DNA of 41,341 nt from Acidovorax sp. (lineage in GTDB: Bacteria > Pseudomonadota > Gammaproteobacteria > Burkholderiales > Burkholderiaceae_C), in the NCBI GenBank assembly GCA_030692685.1, contig JAUXZO010000174.1, positions 1-41,341 on the forward strand, in the 5' to 3' direction. Within the stretch, counting starts at the first letter, position 1. Each line of letters starts with the position of its first letter. Position numbers and translations under genes: made by a program. Below the pieces are notes generated by a model that saw only the letters and a list, made by a program, of their open reading frames with translations, was not told where the DNA came from and did not search any database. Of this stretch, positions 23,083-31,287 are shown piece after piece.

Positions 23083-24402
23083 TCAGCGCGTGATCATGGG
23101 AGGCATCACCAAGTGAACAATACTGGCACGTCCCGCCGTCGAGAATCCTACCCTGCCTGCAGCCGCGAGTATCTGAAGCGCTTTCTCCACCCGAGCCTTG
23201 GACACCCCTGCGGACTTCGCAATAGAAACCAGTTGATCCTTGCCTAACTGTCTCGCAGGCTGCATGCGCAGTTCGTGCTCCACGGCTTGCGCATCCAGTT
23301 GAATCTGGGGCACAGCGGGCGGTGGCAGCAGCATCCGCATGGCTTCGCAGAGGAAGTACTCGCAGATCACCCTCGCCCGATCGATCATCTCCGCCGCCAG
23401 CAGTCCCTCATAACCTTCGACGAGGTGAAGCACCGCCGCCACGCGGCCCACCATCTGCGGAAACCGCAACGCATGCGCCTGCAGCTGGGGGGGCACGCCA
23501 TGCTGAGCCAGCCACTCGCAATGGCGCCCCACCTGCATCCAATGTCGCTTGGCCTCTTCAGTCATGTGCAGCGTGGGCAAGGCACCCACCTCCTGACTGG
23601 TCCATACGCTTTGCCGCAGCAGCGGCATCAGGTGTCCATCCCAGTCACGCAAGGCCATCTCCGGCCCCATACGCAGCCTCTCCTCCGTGTACTGCGATGC
23701 CGGCAAGGAAATGGCTTCGGCAACCACCAGGCGCGATGCCAATCCTGACTCAAGCAGGCGATTCCCGTACTTCTGGATGTAGGCTTGCCACGGACCGGGT
23801 GGGAGCGTCAGCACCAAACCCATGCGCACCCGGTCGGCCACCTGGCGATCCCGGGAGACACGGTTGACGCGCGACAAGCGCCCATCCCACAGCTTCGACA
23901 GCGTTGAATAGGCCCGCCCAACCCTGCTCATCAGGAAGTCTTCACCCTCTTCTTCCGCCATCAGGCCCGAACTCTGCGGCAGCGCCTCCCTTGACATGTT
24001 GCTGAAAAGAATTTGGTGCTCGGTATCCTCATCTCCGGCAACAGCGAGTTCGGCCTTGCGCTCGTCTTCGAACCGATAGAGAACGTCCAGAAGCCGCTCC
24101 AGCACCCTCGATTTCCCGCTGGCGGGAGTCGCAACGAGTGCAATGAACAAAGATAGAGAGCTTTTTTGACCATCGGGGAACCCTACGTTGGCAACGCCTT
24201 GACAGGCAGAAGCCGCGATGCCCAGCATCAAGGGGATGACCGCCTCCAAAGACACGCCGGTGCGGGTGTGAAGCTCCCAGGCGGCACGCTGCATGAAAGG
24301 CGGCAGCGCGTTGTGCAAGGTAAGTGCACGCATGGGATTGGGGCCAGGCACCACCTGAGGCGCCAAGGGGTACTGAAACGAGTTGAGAGGAAAGTTGTTC
24401 AT
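23083..24402 (-). CDS. DUF3987 (YfjI-type) ATPase-like protein of mobile elements
   Basis: This 439-residue protein has a Walker A loop, ATPASGKS (about residues 91-98), after a hydrophobic LSLFIALV strand, and a C-terminal winged-helix-like region (KDQLVSIAKSAGVSKARVEKALQILAAAGRV). This is the layout of the DUF3987/YfjI family, common in integrated plasmids and prophage-like islands and often placed with replication genes. It follows the HUH protein gene by 96 bases on the same strand. A role in element replication (helicase/primase accessory) is inferred from the context. Confidence 0.78.
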   Translation of the reverse strand: MNNFPLNSFQYPLAPQVVPGPNPMRALTLHNALPPFMQRAAWELHTRTGVSLEAVIPLMLGIAASACQGVANVGFPDGQKSSLSLFIALVATPASGKSRVLERLLDVLYRFEDERKAELAVAGDEDTEHQILFSNMSREALPQSSGLMAEEEGEDFLMSRVGRAYSTLSKLWDGRLSRVNRVSRDRQVADRVRMGLVLTLPPGPWQAYIQKYGNRLLESGLASRLVVAEAISLPASQYTEERLRMGPEMALRDWDGHLMPLLRQSVWTSQEVGALPTLHMTEEAKRHWMQVGRHCEWLAQHGVPPQLQAHALRFPQMVGRVAAVLHLVEGYEGLLAAEMIDRARVICEYFLCEAMRMLLPPPAVPQIQLDAQAVEHELRMQPARQLGKDQLVSIAKSAGVSKARVEKALQILAAAGRVGFSTAGRASIVHLVMPPMITR

Positions 24403-24498
24403 GGTGATCAGGAGAAATGGGGAGTGCTCGGGCTATGGATGCACCATGGCCCGGAGCGAATCAAAACAAGGCGTTGAGACGTGCCAACGGCACGCCGC

Positions 24499-25722
24499 TC
24501 AAGGGTTCGTGGCCAGCCGATAGGCCGCAGCTGATGCCTGCCCTGCGTTGAGCCTGGGCCGTCCCAGGCGGCGCGCCGGCAGCTTGGGCAGGACGCCCTT
24601 GCGAAACAGCTTCTGCTCCGCGTAGCCCTTGCTCCGCACGTGTAAATCGCTCTTGGCGAGATAGTCGATGACTCTGTGGATCAGGATGTCGCGTTTCGCG
24701 GTGTCCCTGTGATCGATCATCCCGATGCCGCAATACCGATATTGGCTCTTGTTCTCAGCGCGGTTCGCAGCCCTGTAAGCGCCCTCGCCTTCCGTGATGA
24801 CGTCCACCCAGTAGTTGCCGAGCACGACGCTGTGGTGGCTGTCGTTCTCCACCTCCTGGCCCTTGAAAAAAAAGATGGCATGGGCATGCCAGCCCCTGAT
24901 CGGCGCATATTCCAGTTTGATGATGAAGCCGACGCAGTGCTCGAAGAGCTTGTTATGCCTGCGGTTAGCCAGCAGTTGATCAACCCTGCCCTGCAGCGTC
25001 TCCAGTTCGCTGCCTGGCGTCTCCCAGCCTTCGTCACAGCGACGTTGCAGTTCCTCACCCTTGAATTTCTCTTGGTATAGATCAATGCGAACCACCAGCA
25101 ATTTGGAGTAGATCGAGAAAAGGCCATGCACGTACTCCTTGGCGCTCTTCATTCGCCGTCGATATTCACCGAGCCAATTGCCCTCCTTGATACTGAACTT
25201 CTTGCTGCGCAGCACCTTTCTCACCTGAACGATAAACTCATTGATGAGATGAGAAATGCGCACCAGCTTGAATCCCTCAGGATCTTCGGATGACCTTCTC
25301 ACCATGGCCTCCGGCCTTTCGTAAACGTCCCCGTCATCAAACAGGCGCTTCAACGTCGTAATCAATAACGCAACACGGGGGTTGTAAATATCCACCCAGT
25401 GGTGACTGTGCTTATCGATGTGCCGCAATGTATCGACAACGATGGGCAGGGCAACTCTCAGATCGAGCGAGATGTCTTCTTTGATCTTTCCCTGTTCGTC
25501 GTAGGGAACCCCAGTTGTCAACCCGATCAGCTTGGCGCATTTGTGGAGAAGATGGAACTCGGGCTGATGAGGTATGTTCTCCACCCACAAATCAATACCA
25601 TCAACCACCAGTTCCTTGGGGAAGTAGTTTAGCGGCTCAGCTCTCTGCTTGGAAGTGAGAAATCCTTCTTCAAAGGTTTCGTGCACGGCATTATAAATCC
25701 GACTCCTTTTTCTGCGAATCAT
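24499..25722 (-). CDS. HUH-type replication protein, YagK/YfjJ (inovirus Gp2-like) family
   Basis: This 407-residue protein has a C-terminal half resembling the YagK/YfjJ or inovirus Gp2 domain. An H-A-H motif at 279-281 (RGWHAHAIFFFKG) fits the HUH metal site of rolling-circle initiators, a VVRIDLY strand lies upstream, and VIDYLAKSDLHVR near 351 is a possible position for the catalytic Tyr (Y354). The ATG has an AAGGAAA site. An AT-rich interval with short repeats lies directly upstream. I infer that this is the replication initiator or relaxase-like protein of the integrated element. The N-terminal third is unrecognised. Confidence 0.72.
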   Translation of the reverse strand: MIRRKRSRIYNAVHETFEEGFLTSKQRAEPLNYFPKELVVDGIDLWVENIPHQPEFHLLHKCAKLIGLTTGVPYDEQGKIKEDISLDLRVALPIVVDTLRHIDKHSHHWVDIYNPRVALLITTLKRLFDDGDVYERPEAMVRRSSEDPEGFKLVRISHLINEFIVQVRKVLRSKKFSIKEGNWLGEYRRRMKSAKEYVHGLFSIYSKLLVVRIDLYQEKFKGEELQRRCDEGWETPGSELETLQGRVDQLLANRRHNKLFEHCVGFIIKLEYAPIRGWHAHAIFFFKGQEVENDSHHSVVLGNYWVDVITEGEGAYRAANRAENKSQYRYCGIGMIDHRDTAKRDILIHRVIDYLAKSDLHVRSKGYAEQKLFRKGVLPKLPARRLGRPRLNAGQASAAAYRLATNP

Positions 25723-26310
25723 GAAATTTCCTTTGTGCTTAAGGCACGTTTGTCGAACATGCTTGTCCGGTTAATCAATAACCATGCGATACGGGATCTC
25801 ATCCTGTGCACCGCATGGACTCGAATCGGGAAATCCATCTGAATGTAAAGCCAGGAAATAGTTTGATGCGCTCACTCGACGAAGCACATGCAAATCAGGC
25901 AGGGCATTCAGATCAACTCTCTGAGAATTCTTGAGACTGAGCAAATCAATTTCAAGCGCTAAATATATTGAACACCCGTTAGAATATTGATTAAATACCC
26001 TTGAGGATATTGAATATATAGAATATCCTTAATTCACTCATGTATTGCCAGAACGAGTTTCTCTGCCAACAACTGCAAATCATGGACCATTTCTTTCTTT
26101 TTTCCAGCTCCATCAATGTACACAGTTGCGCCAATCGATCAGAAAGCAAAAAAAAGATCATCACCAGTTCCAACCCGGCACCAGCCCTGCAGGCGACGCA
26201 CGTCGGATCGGAGCAGACTCCAGCGATCACACATGGAACCCGGGACGGATTTGGACGTCTTGGGGCGCGCGAATGGCGATCGATGTACACGTGGATGGAC
26301 ATCGCGCACA
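25723..26310. other. AT-rich non-coding interval, candidate element origin
   Basis: This 588-bp stretch has no convincing gene and is clearly richer in A+T than its surroundings, mainly from 25930 to 26110. It holds three copies of ATATTGA (25965-25971, 25984-25990, 26007-26013) and a perfect inverted repeat, AGGATATT/AATATCCT (26004-26011 and 26022-26029, ten bases apart). It lies directly upstream of the HUH protein gene and downstream of the AlpA-like gene, which suits an origin or a regulated promoter. Both are inferences. Confidence 0.5.
26004..26029. repeat. inverted repeat in AT-rich interval
   Basis: AGGATATT and AATATCCT are perfect 8-bp arms around a 10-base AT-rich centre. It could be a rolling-circle nick-site hairpin or an operator for the element's regulator. 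It is about 280 bases upstream of the HUH protein start. Confidence 0.55.
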
Positions 26311-26655
26311 TCACACGTTGCCTCCCGACCGCACTCGGACGCGCGACGAGAGCCATTCGTCGATCTCTTGTTCGATCCATGCGATCGCGCCGCCGGTGAA
26401 GGACAGCTTGATCGGTATTGGGAAGGAGGGGTCATAGCGTGGCGAATTCGGGTTCATCCAGTCGTATATCGTCGAACGCCCAACATCAGCCAACCGTTTG
26501 CGCACCACGGGCAGGCGAATGAGACGGATGGGCTGGGGCGGAGCGGGCGCGACGCCAGCCGTCGCTGCCGAGCGAGTCACCTGTTCCGGATAGGGGATTG
26601 TTTGAAGCGTTCGAAACCGGTCTTTCGTTTTACTCTGTGCAAATTCATACTCCAT
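26311..26655 (-). CDS. AlpA-like excisionase/regulator
   Basis: This 114-residue protein ends in a compact helix-turn-helix of the AlpA/MerR-like excisionase type: RLPVVRKRLADVGRSTIYDWM, then FPIPIKLSFTGGAIAWIEQEIDEWLSSR. This IAW-x-E-x-EI-x-EW pattern is typical of AlpA-family phage regulators, which control integrase expression or excision. The ATG at 26655 has an AAGGAG site; the frame extends to 26754. It is divergent from no gene and heads the rep-DUF3987 set on the same strand. Confidence 0.85.
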   Translation of the reverse strand: MEYEFAQSKTKDRFRTLQTIPYPEQVTRSAATAGVAPAPPQPIRLIRLPVVRKRLADVGRSTIYDWMNPNSPRYDPSFPIPIKLSFTGGAIAWIEQEIDEWLSSRVRVRSGGNV

Positions 26656-26760
26656 CGATAAAGCTCCTTGGTTGAAATCGATGGATGTAGTTTGCACGTG
26701 CTCGGATTCTGTTTCTACGGCGTGTGCTGAGCAAACCGGAGCGAAATTCGGCATCCGGGC

Positions 26761-26790
26761 AAAAAAAAACGTCCTAGAAGGACGCTTTTT
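26761..26790 (-). terminator. rho-independent terminator
   Basis: CGTCCT (26770-26775) and AGGACG (26779-26784) form a 6-bp stem with a 3-base loop, flanked by nine A on the left and five T on the right. It can work in both directions. On the minus strand the T-run follows the 235-residue hypothetical gene, which it probably terminates. Confidence 0.75.
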
Positions 26791-26842
26791 ATGCCGTGGC
26801 TATTCTGTCGTGATGACATGAGAAGGCCAAGTAAGACAAGAA

Positions 26843-27550
26843 TCAAGTTTGGCTCGGAAGCTGGGGGCGCGAAAACAGTTCTTCGGCATCTGGCATCAAG
26901 GCAAGCCAGTCGTAGATCGACTCTAGCTTCACAGGGTGAAGATGGCTGTAATGCAGAATGACAAATGCATTAACATCCTTCTCGATCGTTTCGGCAGCAT
27001 TCAAGCGTGAGCGCCAGCCATTTTTTGGAGGTCGTTTTTTTCGGGCAAGTCCAAAAGCCTGTTCCCGTATTTTGTCGTACATCGCTTTTTTTGCATTTGC
27101 GCCCTTGGATGCCAGTTCCTTGCCATCTTGCTTTTTAGCAGCACCAAGACCTTTTCCGGCGACCGCAACTCCGGCCCAGTAACAGCCATCGGCCATATAC
27201 GACCACGCCCTGTTGACATCGCCGCCGCGTGTCCACTCCCCCAAAGCCCTCAGAATAAAAATTGTCGAAGCGATGATAGGACCCAAGGCGCTTTCAGCAA
27301 GGCTACGGTTGTCGATGGCATCATCTTCCGAGAAAGCCTGTCGTACCATTTCCATTGGATCCTCGGTTTTCTCGTCCACGCGGACGCCGATAGTCACCAG
27401 AAACTCATCGAACGTCGACTCTTGAGGAGCATCCTTTTTCACCAAGCGGCGATAGCATTCTGCCAAATTCCCCAACATGATCGAAGCGAATCGTTGAAGA
27501 TCAAGGTCGGCACGAGAGGGGGTGGGGTATTCGAGAGAGGGATTGGTCAT
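26843..27550 (-). CDS. hypothetical protein of the integrated element
   Basis: This 235-residue protein belongs to no family I recognise. It is mainly helical with an acidic N-terminal half (FDEFLVTIGVRVDEKTEDPMEMVRQAF, in parts), a small-residue patch (WAGVAVAGKGLGAAKKQDGKELASKG) and a Lys/Arg-rich stretch (ARKKRPPKNGWRSR) near residue 180 that could bind nucleic acid. I see no signal peptide or clear membrane span. I chose the ATG at 27550 over a TTG at 27586. It sits between the integrase remnant and the AlpA gene and has its own terminator, so it is probably an independent cargo or regulatory gene. Confidence 0.65.
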   Translation of the reverse strand: MTNPSLEYPTPSRADLDLQRFASIMLGNLAECYRRLVKKDAPQESTFDEFLVTIGVRVDEKTEDPMEMVRQAFSEDDAIDNRSLAESALGPIIASTIFILRALGEWTRGGDVNRAWSYMADGCYWAGVAVAGKGLGAAKKQDGKELASKGANAKKAMYDKIREQAFGLARKKRPPKNGWRSRLNAAETIEKDVNAFVILHYSHLHPVKLESIYDWLALMPDAEELFSRPQLPSQT

Positions 27551-27644
27551 TTTCAGGATGAATAAAAACTCGGAATCTTCTAGCAATTCTAAGCGTCTAC
27601 GTACTCACCGAGTTTCAATCCTCCAATGGGGAAGACACGGATTT

Positions 27645-27985
27645 GACGGGTTTAATAGTGCTCTTTTGCGCGCAGAATTTTGCCCAAGCGGTCATCATCT
27701 CGCGACGCTTCTCCAGCGCATCACCTCGCCGATACGCCGCTTCTACCTTGTTCTCCAGGGTATGGGCCAATGCTCGGCGAGTTCTCGCGAATAGTGCGTT
27801 CTCTCTCCAGACCAGTCGCGGAATGTTGACCGGAAACCGAGAGGCACTGCATCCACCTCCATGTCTCATGACCGCAGCCAATGACATGTCCGAGCGCCGC
27901 CCTCCGCATGAGGCGTAGAACACGTGGACTCCGCCTTCGACCCTCGGCAAGGCTTTGAGAAGTTGCAGCGCCGCTGCGGGGAGCA
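27645..27985 (-). pseudogene. decayed second tyrosine integrase, C-terminal remnant
   Basis: Three reading frames must be joined to read the end of a P4-type integrase. The first part gives LQLLKALPRVEG and SDMSLAAVMR. A frameshift near 27865 leads to MEVDAVPLGFRSTFRDWSGERTHYSRELAE in the next frame (given in shorter parts: GFRSTFRDW and ERTHYSRELAE). A second shift near 27775 returns to ALAHTLENKVEAAYRRGD and KRREMMTAWAKFC. The HxxR and AYRR motifs of the catalytic domain are recognisable. The N-terminal two thirds are absent. It lies directly downstream of the intact integrase and records an earlier integration at the same tmRNA site. Confidence 0.85.
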
Positions 27986-28017
27986 ACATCCTGACGTCTC
28001 TGCTCGGCAGCCGTTGG

Positions 28018-29253
28018 TCATGCCGCACGCAACTGAGTGCACTGACCCTCAGCCAATTTTTGGAGGTAGTCAGCCCACCGCTGCATCATGGTGGCGCGCT
28101 GCTTCAGATACTGCGTCCGGTTATACGCCCGGCCGTTCGCATCCTTGACGGCATGAGCCAATTGCGCTTCGATCACCAGCGGGTCACACTCCAATTGCTC
28201 GGCGAGCATCGTGCGTGCGGTAGCGCGAAAGCCATGCCATGTGTGCAGATCCGATGTATATCCCATGCTGATCAACGCGGTTCTGACTGAGTTCTCCGAA
28301 ATGGGACGATCATGATCACGCTCGCCAGGGAACACAAGGCGACTATGTCCCGTGTAGTGGTGCAGCTCGCGCAGAATGGCAATGGCTTGCACGGGCAATG
28401 GGACGAAGTGTGGATCACCAAACTCCTTGCCATCCTTCTCGCGCTTCATCCGTGCTGCGGGAATGGTCCACATGGCCGCATCGAGGTCTATTTCCGTCCA
28501 AGCCGCAGCACGCAACTCACCAGGTCGCTGGAAAAGCATCGGGGCCAACTGGAGCGCTGCCCGAACTACTACGCCACCTCGATACGCCTTGATCGCGCGC
28601 AGCAGCACACTCAACCGTTCGGGATCCGTAATCGCTGCAAAGTGCGTTCCACGGTAAGGTTGTAGCGCGTCCTTGAGACCATCTGTGATGTCGCGGCTGA
28701 GGCGTCCCGTTGCATGACCATATCGCCACACTTGGCGGCAAAGCATCAACGCTCGATCTGCGGTTTCAATCGCTCCCCGCTGTTCGATTTTTCTCAGAGT
28801 GGCGAGCAGTTCTACCGGTTCGATCTCACGCATCACTCGATCCCCCAACCAGGGAAACAAGTCCCGCTCAAACTGCCGTAGCGCTCGGCTGGCATGACCA
28901 TCACTCCACTGTGGGGCCTGCCTTTCGTACCACTCGATAGCCACCACACGGAAGACTTCATCGGCGGAGGTGGTTGACTTCAGTTTTTCGAGCCTCCTCA
29001 CTTGGACCGGGTTCTTCCCATCAGCTTTTTGCAACCTGGCAGCATCACGGGCCTTACGCGCCTGCGCCAAACTAACAGCCGGATAGCTACCCAGAGCCAA
29101 ACGGCTTTCCTTACCCTCGGCGTACACCTTCCAGAACCACCTCTTGGAGCCAGCAGGGCTCACCTCTAGATACAACCCCCCAGCATCGGTAAACCTAGCC
29201 CTTTTCTTCTCTGGTGGGCAGTCCGCGTTCTTGCACTCCTTGTCGGTTAACAC
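28018..29253 (-). CDS. int: P4-type tyrosine integrase
   Basis: This 411-residue protein matches P4/IntS-type integrases. An N-terminal arm-binding domain (GLYLEVSPAGSKRWFWKVY, LALGSYPAVSLAQAR) is followed by a core-binding domain and a catalytic domain with R243 (RPGELR), H340 and R343 (HGFRATARTM), H367 (AQLAHA) and the Tyr nucleophile, probably Y377 (GRAYNR). The start is a GTG with GAGGAG six bases upstream. It lies 194 bases from the tmRNA 3' end, a classic integration site, with a repeat-rich gap between. It would integrate and excise the island at ssrA. Confidence 0.94.
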   Translation of the reverse strand: MLTDKECKNADCPPEKKRARFTDAGGLYLEVSPAGSKRWFWKVYAEGKESRLALGSYPAVSLAQARKARDAARLQKADGKNPVQVRRLEKLKSTTSADEVFRVVAIEWYERQAPQWSDGHASRALRQFERDLFPWLGDRVMREIEPVELLATLRKIEQRGAIETADRALMLCRQVWRYGHATGRLSRDITDGLKDALQPYRGTHFAAITDPERLSVLLRAIKAYRGGVVVRAALQLAPMLFQRPGELRAAAWTEIDLDAAMWTIPAARMKREKDGKEFGDPHFVPLPVQAIAILRELHHYTGHSRLVFPGERDHDRPISENSVRTALISMGYTSDLHTWHGFRATARTMLAEQLECDPLVIEAQLAHAVKDANGRAYNRTQYLKQRATMMQRWADYLQKLAEGQCTQLRAA

Positions 29254-29272
29254 TCGTACTCCTCAGATAAAG

Positions 29273-29333
29273 CCGGGGAACAAAGCCCGAAAAACTGGCA
29301 CACCTCGCATTTGTTCCCCGGAATGTTCCCCGG
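29273..29333. repeat. GTTCCCCGG repeats between integrase and attachment site
   Basis: The 9-mer GTTCCCCGG occurs directly at 29313-29321 and 29325-29333, twelve bases apart, and inverted at 29273-29281. The outer pair extends to a perfect 12-bp inverted repeat (29273-29284 and 29310-29321). They lie in the gap between the integrase start and the tmRNA end, where integrase arm sites or excisionase sites are expected. The function is inferred from position. Confidence 0.6.
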
Positions 29334-29396
29334 TTTGCCCCTGGATGCCAAAGAACACCATCGGACAGGATTAGATATTAAGCTGTTGATTTTACA

Positions 29397-29435
29397 AGAA
29401 AAAAGGCCATCCATCGGATACCGATGGATGGCCTT
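29397..29435 (-). terminator. rho-independent terminator of tmRNA
   Basis: A perfect 15-bp stem (29403-29417 with 29421-29435, 3-base loop) is followed on the minus strand by a T-rich run. It starts 12 bases after the tmRNA 3' end. Because element integration replaces the DNA beyond the tmRNA 3' end, this terminator is probably supplied by the island. Confidence 0.88.
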
Positions 29436-29446
29436 GGATAGGTGTA

Positions 29447-29823
29447 TGGTGGAGCTGGGGGGATTTGAACCCCCGTCCGCAAGCCTTCTTCGAGCAGTTC
29501 TACATGTGTAGCCGTCTGATTTGAGTCTCGCCGCCCGAATCGCGCAGTGGCACGCTAGATGGGAAGCCAGCATCCTTGAATCTCACCCTGCGTCAAGGTG
29601 CCCGACGCAAAGCCAGCCGATGTAATTATCCTTGCAGCCGGGAGGTCTTGCGACCCCCTTGCCCAGCCCATCGGCCTGCTGTTGCAAGGCTCACCGCTGA
29701 TTAAGCGGCGAGTGCGAAACGTTCGTCGTTTGCAGTTGGTTTTTTTCTGTTGCTTTACGAGGTGACAGAACCTCGACATGCCCTGCTGCGCGTCCGAACC
29801 CACGTCGAAACCGGTGCAGCCCC
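29447..29823 (-). ncRNA. ssrA: transfer-messenger RNA (tmRNA)
   Basis: The 5' end GGGGCTGCACCGGTTTCGACGT (first 20 bases at 29823-29804) and the 3' end with the T-arm GGTTCAAATCC and CCA (29447-29449) pair to make the alanine-tRNA-like domain. Length is 377 bases. The internal reading frame GCA-AAC-GAC-GAA-CGT-TTC-GCA-CTC-GCC-GCT-TAA (29733-29701) encodes the degradation tag ANDERFALAA, typical of betaproteobacteria. It rescues stalled ribosomes. Its 3' end is a well-known integration target, and a tyrosine integrase lies directly beyond it. It is downstream of gph on the same strand. Confidence 0.96.
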
Positions 29824-29832
29824 AAGATTCTG

Positions 29833-29859
29833 AGTTTAAGGCACTTCCAGAAAATTCAA
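29833..29859 (-). promoter_or_regulatory. candidate ssrA promoter
   Basis: On the minus strand TTGAAT (29859-29854) and TAAACT (29838-29833) are 15 bases apart, with nine bases from the -10 to the tmRNA 5' end. The spacer is short. The -10 box includes the gph stop codon, so the promoter would be embedded in the end of gph. Confidence 0.4.
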
Positions 29860-30513
29860 GAGTTCCAGCGGAGAACTTACTTCAGCATGGGCACCCCAGG
29901 CCGCCACATCGGCCCCTGCGCCCAGATAACCGTACCGAGCCGCAACCGTGTGCATCCCCGCGGCCAGCCCTGCCTGAATGTCGCGCTCGTCATCGCCCAC
30001 ATAGACGCATTCCGAGGGCGAGAGAGACATGCGCCGCGCAGCCTCCAGCAGAGGTTCCGGATGCGGCTTGGCGTACGGCGTGGTATCGCCGCTGATGATG
30101 GCAGATGCTGTAGCGAAGAGTGGCATCGCCTGCGTGATAGGGCCCGTAAAGCGCTGCGACTTGTTGGTCACCACGCCCCAGGGCAGGCCATGCGCCTGCA
30201 GCCTGACGAGCATTTCGTGCACCTCATGAAAGGGCTGGGTGCGCTGCAGCATGCACTCTGAATAGAGAACGAAGAACTCTTCTTTCAAGGCGTTGTAGTC
30301 AACATGCTCGGGCGTCATGCCGAAAGCCGCGTACAGCATGCCCCTCGCGCCCGAACCCGCCAGAGGCCGATAGCGATCCTGGGGCAAAGAGGCCATGCCT
30401 CGGCGCAACCGCATGCTGTCGGCCGCCGCGCCCAGATCTGGCGCGCTGTCGATCAAGGTGCCGTCCAGATCAAACAACACCGCACGCACCCCAGGGAACT
30501 TTCGCCCCTTCAT
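29836..30513 (-). CDS. gph: phosphoglycolate phosphatase
   Basis: This 225-residue HAD-superfamily hydrolase has all the motifs: motif [17 protein letters not shown] with both Asp, motif II VVTNKS, the [11 protein letters not shown]ys region (motif III), and motif [12 protein letters not shown]. It matches the Gph/PGP group that dephosphorylates 2-phosphoglycolate. I chose the ATG at 30513, which overlaps the ubiG stop by four bases; a longer frame to 30852 is only an overlap with ubiG. This ubiG-gph pairing is common in the Comamonadaceae. Confidence 0.9.
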   Translation of the reverse strand: MKGRKFPGVRAVLFDLDGTLIDSAPDLGAAADSMRLRRGMASLPQDRYRPLAGSGARGMLYAAFGMTPEHVDYNALKEEFFVLYSECMLQRTQPFHEVHEMLVRLQAHGLPWGVVTNKSQRFTGPITQAMPLFATASAIISGDTTPYAKPHPEPLLEAARRMSLSPSECVYVGDDERDIQAGLAAGMHTVAARYGYLGAGADVAAWGAHAEVSSPLELLNFLEVP

Positions 30514-31217
30514 GGTAGGCGCGTGGCCAACAGGTAGTTCACGCTGGTATCGGCGCTGAGCCAATAGCGCCGTGTCAGCGGGTTGTATTCCATCCCACGG
30601 GCCTGCGAGAGCTCCAGGCCGGCGCCACGACAATGTGCGGCCAGCTCGCTGGGACGAATGAATTTGGAAAACTCGTGCGTACCTTTGGGCAACAGTTGCA
30701 GAACATATTCCGCCCCCAGGATGGCGAACAGAAAGGACTTGGGATTGCGGTTGATGGTCGAGAAAAAGACCCAACCACCTGGCTTGACCAGCGCCCTGCA
30801 GGCCCTGACCACGGAGGAAGGATCCGGCACATGCTCCAGCATCTCCATGCACGTCACCACATCGAACTCACCTGGGCGCTCCAGAGCCAGCGCTTCGGCG
30901 CTGATCTCCTGGTAGCGCACGTTGGCGGTGGACGCCTCCAGCGCATGCAACTGGGCCACGCGCAAGGCCTTTGTCGATAGGTCGATTCCCAGGACGCTGG
31001 CGCCCTTGCGGGCCATGGAGTCCGAAAGAATGCCACCCCCGCAACCGATGTCGACCACATGCTTGCCCGCCAACGGTGCCAGTCCTTCGATCCAGCCCAA
31101 CCGCAGCGGGTTGATCTGATGCAGCGGGCGAAATTCACTTTCAGGATCCCACCAGCGATGGGCGAGTTCGGAGAACTTGGCCAGTTCGGCGGGATCGGCG
31201 TTGATGTGTGGATTCAT
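30510..31217 (-). CDS. ubiG: ubiquinone biosynthesis O-methyltransferase
   Basis: This 235-residue SAM-dependent methyltransferase matches Ubi[23 protein letters not shown] (in parts), the SAM motif [32 protein letters not shown] and [21 protein letters not shown]. It carries out both O-methylations in ubiquinone synthesis. It is translationally coupled to gph (ATGA overlap) and follows ompA on the same strand after a terminator. Confidence 0.95.
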   Translation of the reverse strand: MNPHINADPAELAKFSELAHRWWDPESEFRPLHQINPLRLGWIEGLAPLAGKHVVDIGCGGGILSDSMARKGASVLGIDLSTKALRVAQLHALEASTANVRYQEISAEALALERPGEFDVVTCMEMLEHVPDPSSVVRACRALVKPGGWVFFSTINRNPKSFLFAILGAEYVLQLLPKGTHEFSKFIRPSELAAHCRGAGLELSQARGMEYNPLTRRYWLSADTSVNYLLATRLP

Positions 31218-31240
31218 GATTCGATTATCGTCAGCACAAG

Positions 31241-31266
31241 AAAAAACCGCGCCGAAGCGCGGTTTT
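31241..31266 (-). terminator. rho-independent terminator after ompA
   Basis: ACCGCGC (31246-31252) pairs with GCGCGGT (31257-31263) around CGAA, with flanking A and T runs extending the stem to ten pairs. On the minus strand six T follow. It ends the ompA transcript just before ubiG. Confidence 0.88.
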
Positions 31267-31287
31267 CAGGGTCGAAGCTGAGGTGAA

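Noticed and set aside
23480..23500. AGCTGGGGGG match to the tmRNA 3' end as a second attachment site
   Set aside because: Only about ten G-rich bases match and it lies inside the DUF3987 coding region; the rest of the tmRNA T-arm is absent.
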